Source: Cryptomeria japonica
Taxonomy: Eukaryota; Streptophyta; Pinopsida; Cupressales; Cupressaceae
Reading direction: 5' to 3'
Length of the DNA stretch: 64,000 nucleotides
Assembly (NCBI RefSeq): GCF_030272615.1
Contig: NC_081411.1
Span: forward strand, 187,063,449 to 187,127,448
The stretch's first letter is position 1; every line of letters begins with the position of its first letter. The position numbers and the translations under genes are program-made. Positions 53,719-64,000 of this stretch are shown piece after piece. A model generated the notes under the pieces. That model did not search any database and was not told where the DNA came from. It saw nothing but the letters and a program-made list of their open reading frames with translations.

Positions 53719-56396
53719 TGAAAGATCCCTAAATAGGTCTTTTGCTGCCCTGTTTAAATTTTATTTTAATAAACTATATTTTGGGGCCCTTTTGGTGTTC
53801 TTAGAAACTAGACAGAAGATGCAGAAGAGTTTGTTTCTTTTGTGTTGTTTTTTGGTGATGGGGTTTGCAACATATGACAGGAAACAACATAAAAATGAAC
53901 TGTAATCAAGAGATAAACTTCAGATTTTTTTATGACAGCAGATTACAATCATCTAGAAGTGAAATAACATTCACATGTACAAGCAAAAAACATACCAAGG
54001 ATCTGCTTATTCTGCCATAAGATGAATTACCAATAACAAATTGGGCAAGAACCCAATTACCAGCTGGAAATCTAACCTTTGCCAGGCAAAATTATACAAT
54101 TTTGACCTTCTTTTCCCACTGTTTTGCTCACCCTGATCACAAATCTAGTCAGTTGATTGTGATTTCTTCCACACTACCCTTCCTAATCCCAACAATGAGA
54201 TCAAGCACAAGAAGTGGAGTTAGAATCCTCCATTTAATTTTAAATTGATGCACAACCTTCTAGAATGGTACGCCACTACCTGGAATGGTACGACTGCAAT
54301 TATGAAAACCACACTTGTGTCATGTCCCCTCTTTAGCTCTGTCTAGCAGAGACATGTGAGTCAGCTTATTATGGGGTCTTGTAGGCTGACAGTGATGGAT
54401 AGAGATTCAGTGTGGTTATACAGTGTTTGGGACTTGGTGTTCTAGCAGTAGTTGATCAGTTTGGAGTAGTTCCTTATTTATAGGAGGTAGTTCCTACGTT
54501 TATGGAGGATATCCCTACTATTTAGGAGGCTATGACCATACCCAGGGTTGGGTCTCCTTGAGATTATTCCTTGGGTTCAGTTTCAGAGGATTTGGGTTTG
54601 TTTCCTAGTTTCTAGGAGCATCCCTAGATTTTAGGGATGAGATTGCCAGTGGATCCTTGATTTCCGACTTTAGTCACAGACAGGTGGCAGGATGACTTTC
54701 TGGTTTGTGGTGTCATTTGAGCATTTTGTAGCTATTTGGGTTATATTTTTAATATTTCCTAAGTTAGCGTTTATTATTTAAATAAGGCTATGTTTATGGC
54801 CATTTTGGTATAATAAGGGATTTTTGGCCTCATCTGGATGCATATCCCTTGGTGTAATAGCTCGTTGGAAAGGTCTTGGACTTTTCTAAATATTTCTCTT
54901 TTGACTCAGATCCTTTCGGTGAACGGATTTCTTTATATTTGAAAAAGGGTCATTTTTCTATGCAATTGGCAACTTAAAATGAGAAATATAACATTTTAAC
55001 CCTAAACACCACATTGAGTCACTTTTAGGGTTCGAGCTAAGTGGGAAGGTGTTATAAGGAAGTTGAGACCTAATTCTTGGTATCTTTTACACATTTTCAT
55101 CTTTGATTTGGAGAATTTGCTCTGGAGAGCAATTCAACATCTGGGACGAAAACCCCAGGGTCTTGCCTGTCTGAGACGTAGCCCCCAGCACAGTGGTTAT
55201 TGGTTCTAGCATTCAGTTTCAGTGCCTTGGAGTTGGTACGACATCTTTCTGGAGGATTCAGTGGACAGAGTTAGGGTTTAGCGTGGAGGTTGGGGTTTCC
55301 AACTTGGCATCACCTAATAGCCGTACGGCTGTACCTTGCAGCCATTTCTCTTCCCATGTGGAGCTATGTAAGAGTGTTGGACATTTGCAGCAGCTTCATT
55401 CTTGATTGCAGTATTCACTCTTTATCCAGGTTGGAATCATTGTTATTGTAATCTTCCTGGAATTGTTTGGAATCACTATCTGGATAATTATTTGATTTAA
55501 ATAATCAGAAATCTGCTTGGTATGATTCTGATTTGGCCGTGTATGAACATTTATTTCCAGTACTCTTTTCATGTACTTGTTCTTCAATTATTACTTGCTG
55601 AAAAACTATCAAAAACACAAAAATAAACAAACCTTTTGCAACTTCTGTCTATTCTCTAAAACCATTAAAGGAAACATAGGAAAATATAGTTTATTAATTT
55701 AAAAACTACAGCAGATCAGCAAGGGGATCCATCAGGGATCTTTCAACTTGCTGCAATTTCAAGACAAACTGCTCAGAACTGTTGTATCATGCCTAATCGT
55801 GATTGCTGGGCTGGTTTTGTTGCTAAATTGACCCCCAATGGGTCTAGACAAGGCACATCCTTGTCCCACGTGGGCAAATTAGTGGGTACACCTCCACTAC
55901 CAATGTAGATATGAGGGTTTACGTCCTCGAAACACTTGCAATTTCTGCTGCTAATGCAGAGCAGAGAAAATCAGAAATAAAATAATAACATAATACAAAT
56001 TCCCTCTTCCAAAATGTCTAATAACCTTTTTCAAAGAGTGGCATAACCCTAAAAGGAATATCCAACTAAAAAAGCATCTTCCTTGGCATCTTTTGGGTCC
56101 ACGTAGCTGAAAGGCTTAAAGGCTTTTAAAGAATGACAAGGGTCCCACCATGCCATGTCATTTAAGTGATTTGAGCAAAGGGGTGGCATTGATATTAAAG
56201 GGGCCACTTTATTAAAAGGTACGCATAGCACTTTATTCAAACATAAGCCTTTATTAAAAAAAAGAAACTTAGGCTTATAAAGTAACTTTATAAAAGTCAC
56301 TTTTTCCTTATTAACTTTTGACACTTAGAAATTTTGAAGTGTCTTTATTCATCAAATGCAATGTGGGAATTGCATCAAAAAGATGGGGACATGATA
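53719..56396 (-). repeat. LTR B (minus) of the inverted pair, interrupted
   Basis: On the minus strand it begins TATCATGTCCCC at 56396 (TG mutated to TA) and ends GGGATCTTTCA at 53719. Without the inserted solo LTR and one TSD it is about 1245 bp. It is preceded by the polypurine tract GGGAAGGGGAGAC of the integrase-bearing segment and followed by a PBS, so it has features of both a 3' and a 5' LTR. Confidence 0.82.
54318..55745 (+). mobile_element. Solo LTR inserted into LTR B, TSD ACTTG
   Basis: Runs from TGTCATGTCCCCTCTTTAGC to ...CAGGGATCTTTCA, 1428 bp. Perfect TSDs ACTTG lie at 54313-54317 and 55746-55750. The termini match those of the host LTR, but the interior differs, so it is a related subfamily. 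The surrounding LTR B reads continuously across it, proving it is the younger insertion. Confidence 0.92.
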
Positions 56397-57675
56397 GTCT
56401 CCCCTTCCCGGATTTGCTTGCCCACAAGCAAAGATAGGGCTGGATGCTTAAGAATCTCTTCTCCTTCCCACGTAGCATCTTCGATGGGTAAATCTTTCCA
56501 ACTAACCAAATATTCCTTGATCACCCTGTTCCTCAAATGCCCCTCTTGCTGTTCCTGAATCTCAACAGGAATCATAACTAGTTTGCCTTTGTCATCCAAC
56601 GGTGGCAGTATTGGAGATGCTACAATACCCTGACCAATTGCCTTTTTGAGGCATGATACATGAAAGACATTGTGAATCTTACTCTCAGGAGGGAGCTCTA
56701 TCTCATATGCTACCTCACCCATTCTCCTCAGCACTCTATAAGGCCCATAAAACTTGGGCTTCAGCTTCTCAGCTCCCTTAACCTTAACCGAGCTTTGCTT
56801 ATAAGGTTGAAGACATAAAAAGACCATATCCCCAATCTCAAAAGATCTCTCAACCTATGCTTATCAACATACATCTTCTGCTGATTCTAAGCTTGCTGAA
56901 TATTGTTCTTGAGAGATTTTGATGTATCCTGATTCTCCTGTAACCAATCCCGAGCCAAAGGCACTCTATTATCAGCCAAAGCTAAGTCAGTGAACGTCAT
57001 GGCATCATAACCATACAGTGCATGAAATGGAGTCATCTCAATGGACATGTGTTATGTAGTATTATAGTAGAACTCTCCCAAATACAAACAACGAACCTAT
57101 GCACGCTGCTGTCCGGAAACATAGTTACGTAGATACCCCTCTGTCCATTTCTTGACAATCTCTGTCTGGCCATCCGTTTGAGGGTGGTAACTAGTACTGG
57201 GAGTCAATTCCGTACCAATGAGTTTGAACAACTCTTGTCAAAAGGCACTCATGAACCTACTGTCACGGTCACTCACAATGGTCTTTGGAAGACCATGTAA
57301 TCGGAAGATCTCTCTGAAAAACAAATCAGCAACCTGTGATGCTGTGTAATCTGATGCTATGGGAAAGAAATGGGCATATATAGTCAATCTGTCCACCACA
57401 ACATAAATGCAATCTTTCCCTTGGACCTTGGGAAGTCCAGTAATGAAATCCATAGATATTCCACTCCACTTTTGATCCGGGTTGGGAAGTGGTTGCAGCA
57501 GACCAGCAAGGTATGTGTTTTCAATTTTATTTTTTTGGCAAGTAAGACACTCACGCACATGCTGTAGAATATCACTCTTAAGACCCTTCCATGAGAATCT
57601 CTCCTTGATTTGTCTATAAGTTTTTCCATATCCTTGATGTCCCGCTGTTGGAGAATCATGAAATGCATGCATAAT
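56375..57675 (-). pseudogene. Ty3/gypsy integrase with chromodomain, broken
   Basis: 57672-57238 encodes the H2C2 zinc-binding N-terminus (HDSPTAGHQGYGKT..., CLTCQKNK) and the catalytic core with Asp in GISMDFITGLP and in VSDRDSRF. The third acidic residue follows in YHPQTDGQTE. TGA replaces Trp after MSAF at 57240; further stops occur near 57105 and 57050; a 1-nt shift lies near 56850. 56827-56375 is open and carries the SH3-like end (KLKPKFYGPYRVLRR...AYEIELPP...HNVFHVSCLKK) and a chromodomain (EYLVSWKDLPIEDATWE). It is a chromovirus-type pol C-terminus joined directly to a PPT and LTR B. Protease and reverse transcriptase are absent. Confidence 0.9.
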
Positions 57676-57744
57676 CTAATTTTTAAGTGTTTTTATTCAT
57701 CAAATGCAATGTGGGAATTGCATCAAAAAGATGGGGACATGACA
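57676..57744 (-). repeat. Truncated LTR start at the right border
   Basis: The minus strand from 57744 begins TGTCATGTCCCCATC and matches the first 65 bp or so of LTRs A and B. It then jumps straight into the integrase N-terminus, so most of the LTR and all of gag to reverse transcriptase are deleted here. Confidence 0.8.
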
Positions 57745-60290
57745 CAAAATCAGCCTCAGGAGCAGCCTCATGATCACCAACAATCTCAGCCTATTTTAGG
57801 TTGGAGGGTCGAGTTGACCTAAATAGGCAAAAAGAAAACTTTAAATTTTTTTAAAAAATATGTCAAATCACCCAAATTCAGCCTGGGTTCTGCAGTTGGA
57901 ATCTAAATTCGCTTGAAATTCGGCAAAATTTGCCCCGGGTCCTTAGCAAACCCACAGGGCAAAATACGAACCCTAGAAGAATTTTTAGAGAATTTTGTGC
58001 GAACCAGAATTTGGAGAGAATCGAACCAGGACCCTGGGATTTTGTTGAAGAATCTGGTAACTTAGATCTTATATTATGCTTCCAAAAGGGGACGTGAAGG
58101 AGGAATAATAAAACATTAAGTAAATTTTAAATGTTTTATATGAAAACTCAAAAACGTTCGAACTTCTATGAGGATTATAAGTTGCTTTCAAGTTTCAGTT
58201 TTGGAGGGAAAAGGTTTCAAATTGAAGGATGGTTGTCATAATTTCCTTTTTACTTTATATATTCATGTTTTGAGTTCTAAGTTCTTCTTTTGGTGGTTGA
58301 GGACGAAAACCCTCTTCTTGTTTGCTGGTTTCGGTGGTGAGAGACCCACCTTAGCTGGTTGTGGTGTACTTGTTTTGAGACTTACAGTGATTTTGTCTTT
58401 ATGGGTGATTTTGGATTTGAGGAAGATGAAGATATTATTAGTTTTCTGATGTGGGTTTCTTGGTTTTGGTGTGGTGTGAGTCTTTTTGGAGTGCTTTTCA
58501 TGAGTAGCTGAGAATCAAAGTTTGAATCATATTACAGTGATCAGACCTGGTATCATTCTGGGTATTATTTCTATGTATTCCTCCTTACTGGGCGATGCAT
58601 CTTGAGTGGTCATTTGTCATGTTTGGTGAAGAACTGAATTAATTATGCCAAGTCGCCCCTAGAAGTAGGCACCACCTCCTTGCTAGCATGTGGGTTTCGC
58701 AAGGAAAGGTTAAGTGGAGTTTTCTGAGCATTTGAAAGTGATCTTCTACTGAGTTTAATACTGGTGTTCACAAACAGAGAGTGCTGGAGCAGACTTGAAG
58801 CAGCTAGTGACATACTCTTTGATTCCAGGAAATCGCCTAAGGCCATGTTATGCTTTGTTTGGGTGATGGAAACAATTTTGAGCAGTTGTTTTCAGTGTGT
58901 GGAGGTTATATCTGGTTTGCAAATTAAATGTTTCATGTTATAACACTGTTCATCAATATCTGATTTGTAATGTTTGACAATGTTCTATGAAGTTTGAAAT
59001 GAAGTCTAGTGCTAATCGGCACTTTTCATTCTATGTTATGCTGCTAAGTTTCATGTTATATGCTTGCGACTTGTCTTGATCACAATCTGAGTGTAAACGA
59101 ACAACAAACTACTACATTGGAAACAAATTTGCAAACAAACACATATTTAAAAAAAATAAAAATAAAATAAAATAACATAAAATAAATTAGGGGTGGACAC
59201 TACACCAAAGAAGGCATACACACAATGGACTAGACCAAAAAGGCTTCAAGCTAGCAAGCTAAGATGAAAACATTGCTGTCACCACAAAGGGTATGTACTA
59301 ATCGACCAAATGCTATAACATTTGTCTAACAAAAATAAATAAACAGAGCTAAGAAGCACACCCTGGCCTACTCAATAGAATGCTAGACAGCTCTTTTCTT
59401 ATTAGATCTAAGTTTAACTCTAGGTAAAAGCTCTATTCATTGAGTTGGATTTTCTATTTCAAACTTTTTATCCATCCATCCGAACAATCTAGGACATCAC
59501 ATGATGGGTCGAGCTCCAAAACAGAAACATGGCCAAGGCTTGGAATAGAAAAGGCTTACATTCACTCAAAGAATCCAAAGGCAATATTACATTTGCTTCA
59601 AAGATAGAGGAGCCTCATAACACAAGCTTGAAGAGGAAACACCCTTTAGACGAGAAAAGGATGATCTAAAAATTGAAACCAAACCTTTCTTCTTTGGAAG
59701 ACCAGGAGCTTCGTGCATCCAAATAAATCGAGCCTTAACTAGAAGAATAAAATCTTTGCAACAAAGATATTAAGAGCCACACAACACCTACAAATTGAGG
59801 GGAAGACCCTAAGGGGGAAGTATCCTTTATAGGGTAGTCCATTCAATCTAGACAAGGAGAAGCTTGAGAAGAGAAGACTGAAGGAGAACCAAATGGAACT
59901 ATTTGACAAAAGATGAGTTGCCTCTTTTCATCTAAGCTTCCCTTAATTCTTGAGGTGAACAAGCCTCTACCAAATGTCTATAACAGCATTAAGATTTACA
60001 TCAATAGTTGACTTGCTCTTAATCCAAAGTTTGCCTAGACACATACTTCCAGTTTGAGCCAAATCTCCTCTAGAAGATTTTCAGATAGATCGAACTCAAT
60101 TTGAATACAGCAGTTGTAAGGTGGGACCATTATTCAATCTCAAGAACTATAAAAGGAGAATTGAGGTTTCTATCTCCTATAGATAGAAACCTCCCCAAAC
60201 AATACCCAAGTGCTAACAAATTTGAAGGTTGGCAGAGCTATAAAAGGAGAATTGACAAATGCACCCAAATTGAAACCAAACAGAAGGTAC
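57745..60290. other. Downstream intron DNA, little recognised
   Basis: 57745-57790 is the upstream half of the split minus-strand ORF tail (EIVGDHEAAPEADF). The rest gives only weak ORFs. 59145-59190 is an A-rich (AAAATA)n stretch. No PRMT exon was seen. Confidence 0.4.
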
Positions 60291-62160
60291 TGTTAGCCAT
60301 AGTTGTCATTGATGTCAAATGAAGTTGCAGAAGCCAGAGAAATTACTGACAGTCGTTGCTTACATTTCTGAGATGTTGAACTTAGACATGATATCAAAAG
60401 ATCTGTTGTTTGAAGAAGCCACGATCATAAGTGATTGTATATCGTGAAGATTTAAGAGTTGAACAATATTTCCAATACTATGTCGATATTAGCAGTAAGG
60501 AATAATGTTGCTTGGTGTTTGGTTCCCATGAATGGAGAAGTCGAGCCTTCAATACGTTTGACCTTGCTGTAATCACTGCGCAAAGATATTAGAACGAATG
60601 CCTATGGAAAATTCCGCACTTATATTGCTGTTATCTAATGCACAGAGAAAGTATCCAGATGATTGGGCAACATATCGTATCACAGAAAATATCATTTTCA
60701 GAATATGTCCGAATGTTCAGTTATTGGGCTTAATAATTGTATTTGTGATATAGTCTTGGAACACGTATTATTTCGGAGGTTCGGTGTTTTGGTTGTGTTC
60801 AGTTGTTATACTGCCATCTGTACAGGCTGATAGAAGTTTGTTTGTTTGTGTTTAAGCTTTGCAAGCTTATGTTAATTGTTACGTATGAAGAAAGATCAAG
60901 TTTACTTCTGTCCACGTAAGGAGTTGGATTCGGCACGTATGAAGAAGTGATGTTTAAATAACTCCATTTGCTGATCTGGCAATAACTATGTGCTTAGTTG
61001 AAGAAGTTATAACTTCCTTACAAACTTCCTTGTAACTATCCGATGGTGTACATGTTTGTGATGCCACTCTAAGTTTTTAATTGGATTGAAAATATAATGT
61101 ATTGATGATATAATATGCTGATTAGATTTAAAAACACTATACGTCAATACATTTGGTGAGAGGAACTTTGGCTGTGTGGAGGCTAAATGAAGTATAGCGT
61201 GAAGTGTTGCTGATAAAAAAGTGCATCAAGGACTTTATGTGATCAGAGTTCATCATGAGAAGTTTGTTGCGTTTCACATTGTTTCTGTAAAAAAGGATCA
61301 CATTGCAGATTAAAAGTTTGATGAAAGAGATTTGTGCCAGAGTCAATCCTGCGAAGAAGATATGCAATGATCAGTGTTGAAAGGTTTGAGCAGTTTGTTA
61401 ACAGAGACATATTTTTGTTTGATAGAATAATGTTTTGACAGAATATTTTATTCAGATTTGTGAATATTCTATTTAGAGTTGTTGATTAGTGGATTAGATA
61501 TTGTTTCTCTGTTCAGTTTTGACAGTGATATTCAGGGTGATTCAGATTTTCAGCTTTGGTTTTGAAATCGTTTTGACAGTTGGTTCCGAGTGATTCAGAT
61601 TCTCATATCAGATTGATTCAGATTTGCATATCAGAAGTGATTCAGATTTGCATATTGTTTTCCTTATTGTTCTAAGAAAACATTGATAATGGTCATGTAT
61701 TCTAATGGTTGATGAAAAGAATTGTAATATCTTGGATTGCAGATTCAAAATCAGAGATAATATGTTTTATTTGTAATATTCTTGTTGGTTGGTGCCATAA
61801 GAATTCTGAGTTGGTTCTCAGATTGTGGAGTTAGGGTGTTGAAAGAGTTGGTGTTCTTAAGATAGGGGTTTGGTAACTCCATAGGGTTGGTGCCCTTAAA
61901 GATTGTAATTGACTTTAACTGCGAGGCTGGATTAGGACAGTAGATCCTAGCAGTGTTACTCATTGTGGTTTTTCCCATCTTGGGTTTCCATGTCAAATCT
62001 TTTGCTGTGGTTCCACGTGTGATTGCTTTGCATTGTTATTTCAGTTTCAGTTTAAAATCAATTTTACAAAAGGATTTAATTGATTAAAAGGTTTTAAGAT
62101 TCATTTACTACTGATTCAACCCCTCGCCTCTTAGTAGCAAACTTGTGTTCTATAGTTACT
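60291..62160 (+). mobile_element. Probable copia-type LTR
   Basis: Starts TGTTAGCCATAGTTGTCATTGATGTCAAATG-like sequence at 60291, a typical start of plant copia LTRs. Near its end are the R/U5 phrases GTGGTTTTTCCCATCTTGGG and GATTCAACCCCTCGCCTCTTAG, characteristic of that superfamily. 61550-61650 has short direct repeats of GATTCAGATTTGCATATCAG. The right border merges with the giant-LTR relative at 62161. No PBS or TSD was found. Confidence 0.5.
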
Positions 62161-64000
62161 TGTTGATGGGTGTTTTGTGATCACACCAACACAGAATAAA
62201 AGTGCCAAAGGACACTCTATCCTCTCTTGAACAGAATCCCGTGTATACTAAGATCGCAAAAGATCATACAAGTGACTCCAAGATTTCTATTGCAAATGTG
62301 CAAATTTATGTTGGATATGAGCTTGTTTGGCTTGATGTATGCTGGTAATCCAAGGGAGACTTACGTGAGGTGAAACAATCCTTTAAGAAGACTTGAACAA
62401 ATTTGGGCTCCAAGGAAATATTGTGAATGATTTGGCAATGAGAAGAGGTTTTGAAATCTTCAACAAAATATGCTGAAAATAAAAGAGTAAGGGTTGAGAG
62501 ACTCTATTCTACTCCTAAGGAGAGTGGTATCAATTGACATTGCTCTGATGGACAAATTCCAAACAAACTAAGTTCTGCTTTGCCAAGATCAACTACAACT
62601 CTAGATGGATTGGTGCAATCTTCCAAGGGTTATGCAAACGATTTTCATATCACAATGAACGCAATCATAATGAACAATAAACATTAACGATTGAAGTGAA
62701 GTGTCCATGAAAAAGGGGGTGCTCAGGGTAACTTTACACTACAACTTATAAGCAATAAGATGCAAAAAGTATGAGCCATGGAAATTCATCAAACACCTTC
62801 GCATTCTCCATTAAAATCATAGTGCTTCATCTAACAACTTGAAAGCAAATCTAATTTTCGAGGAAGAAGAAATCATGCAAACTCCAAAACGACACAAGTA
62901 ATCACCAAAACTTCAATGAGCTACTTTTATTATTTGGGTAGTTTCCATCAATAATTTCATAAAATTCCCCTATTACAAATGAAGGGGGTGACCAAGATCA
63001 AATTGGAGTCAAGGGCCCAAATGACACCATGAAAACCCCAATTAGGGTTTGACCATGAAGAACCCTTGTGGCGCAAGGTAGTGGGCCTAGTAATTAATGA
63101 GACAACATGCCAACTAAGCATTTAATAGCTCATCGCCTAAAATAGTATGCCCACTCTCCCTCTCTTTGGCAGCAAATGCAATGAATTGCATCATGATTGT
63201 TTCAAGTTCGCCCATAGAGACACTTGGCGCAGTCTTGAGTTTGTACTCCATAATGCCCACATCCTTTTCACACCTGCTGAAAATATTTTCCCATCCTAAC
63301 ATTGCCATTAATTAGACAACACGCCCAGTAGGCATTTAACAACTCGTCGCTTAAAATAGCATGCCCACTATCCCTCTCTCTGGTGGCAAATGCAATGAAT
63401 CGAGTCATGACTGTTTCAAGTTCGTCCACAAAGACACTTGGTGCACTCTTGAGTTTGTACTCCATAATGGCCACATCCTTTTTCACACTTGCTGAAAATC
63501 TTTTCCCATCTTGACATTGCCTCCTGAGTTCTACGCTTGATGCCTGAGAATATGGAAATGTTTTGGAAATCATCCTTTGAGAAAGATTCCATGCAAAAGA
63601 TTTCCTCCAGCTTATTTCTCAAATTATCCGTTGCCATTTCCTCATCGGTCAATCTCCTTGCGAACAATCTTCAAATGTATTGAGGATTTCTTCCTGAATG
63701 TTCTTAATTGCTTTCCTCAATCGAGCTGACTTTTCATTTGACCTTTCAAAGAATTCCTTCCTGGTGGTCATTGCATAATACCATCGAGGGAGGTCATATG
63801 CTTCATTTTCCCTTATGACTTTGCCGTCTATCAGTGCTTGCCTAGGGATTTCAATCAATGCTTCTAGGCGTGGAATGGTCTTATCCTGGTAGATGTGTGT
63901 CTTCCCATGCTTGATCTACATTCTGAATTTTGTGAAGAATAGCTAGGACTCTCCTTTACATTTGAGCCAAATCCTCACTGAACTTACATGCGGTAGTGTA
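62161..64000 (-). mobile_element. Giant-LTR relative, minus orientation, running off the window
   Basis: The minus strand ends ...CCATCAACA at 62161. The next 250 bp resemble, in order, the R/U5 end of the giant LTR at 17807: a GAACACAAAATAA-type phrase, CTATCCTCTCTTGAACA, a GACTTACGT phrase and a CAATCTTCCAAGGG phrase. An 'AATTAGGGTTTGACCATG' phrase at about 63040 sits where the telo-box palindrome is found in other copies, but only one half is kept. Beyond it lies gag-like coding sequence instead of a hairpin array. Confidence 0.55.
63093..63860 (-). pseudogene. Gag-like ORF remnants with an internal 214-bp tandem duplication
   Basis: Minus-strand reading from 63858: MIEIPRQALIDGKVIRENEA, LPRWYYAMTTRKEFFERSNE, then DEEMATDNLRNKLEEIFCME, then KCEKDVAIMEYKLK and ELETVMTRFIAFATRERDSG. 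The last part occurs twice (63093-63306 and 63307-63520, about 85% alike), and because 214 is not a multiple of 3 the copies are out of frame. It is helical and charged, with no catalytic motif, and not recognised as a cellular gene. It is likely from the same class of conifer retroelement ORFs as 14157-14681. Confidence 0.45.

Larger units (their letters stand above)
52371..57744. mobile_element. Ty3/gypsy block with LTR 5' ends at both outer borders (inverted-LTR palindrome)
   Basis: The left border begins TGTCATGTCCCC on +. The right border begins TGTCATGTCCCC on -. Flanking 5-mers are CAATA (52366-52370) and CAAAA (57745-57749). Inside, in order: LTR A (+), a 20-bp centre with a PBS-like TGGTATCAGA on the minus strand, LTR B (-, with a later solo LTR inserted), PPT, integrase (-) and about 65 bp of another LTR start (-). 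A normal element would have one TG and one CA outer end of same-orientation LTRs, so this arrangement is abnormal. Confidence 0.75.

Noticed and set aside
50692-64000. Next PRMT exon (SEWMGY double-E loop)
   Set aside because: Looked for in all + frames by eye. No matching sequence with splice borders was found, so it is assumed to lie beyond the window.

Overview
The window reads as plant nuclear DNA, most likely from a gymnosperm such as a conifer. This is an inference from an enormous intron packed with old, mutated, mostly solo LTRs, from Ty1/copia and Ty3/gypsy remnants, and from gag-type ORFs that resemble conifer repeats. No complete cellular gene lies inside it. The only host coding sequence that looks intact is two short + strand exons of a plant PRMT6-type protein arginine methyltransferase, at 9400-9435 (12 codons) and 50626-50691 (22 codons). 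Both are phase 0 with canonical AG/GT borders. They join in frame across one intron of 41,190 bp. The preceding exon (SAM-binding motif I) and the following exon (double-E loop) were not found, so both flanking introns also run out of the window (more than 9.3 kb and more than 13.3 kb).

Layout. 1-9399: upstream intron with two decayed gypsy gag copies (1.7-3.2 kb), a copia gag relic (4.0-4.6 kb), a solo LTR with perfect TSD (6576-8170) and a 151-bp tandem repeat just before the exon. 9436-50625: the giant intron. It holds a second solo LTR of that family (12497-14154), a conserved gag-like ORF (-, 14157-14681) behind a dyad-rich leader, and a complete 333-bp TRIM element whose LTRs carry a tRNA-like Pol III promoter module (16605-16937, perfect TSD). 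It also holds three LTRs of one giant family: 17807-23109 (-), 23884-32088 (+) and 36659-40559 (+). A truncated copia element lies at 32125-35369, a GC-rich dyad minisatellite at 40560-41230, and a fragment of the Pol IV/V second-largest subunit gene next to a coiled-coil ORF at 43.0-44.8 kb. Gypsy and copia scraps fill 46.8-49.6 kb. 50692-64000: downstream intron with a gypsy block whose two outer ends are both LTR 5' ends, arranged as an inverted LTR palindrome (52371-57744). It is interrupted by a later solo LTR (54318-55745, perfect TSD). A copia-type LTR (about 60.3-62.2 kb) and a partial giant-LTR relative containing gag-like ORFs follow.

The least ordinary features are: (1) the TRIM with tRNA-like LTRs; (2) the giant LTR family, whose U3 is built of 37-nt dyads repeated 31 and 11 times, with a 167/176-bp alternating period in one subarray, and which carries a palindromic telo-box a fixed 65-68 bp upstream of the TATA box; (3) the inverted-LTR gypsy palindrome; (4) a 61-nt hairpin in the copia LTR that pairs along its whole stem and whose loop coincides with the element's deletion breakpoint; and (5) the captured Pol IV/V subunit fragment. 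Nested order is inferred from target-site duplications read directly from the sequence.
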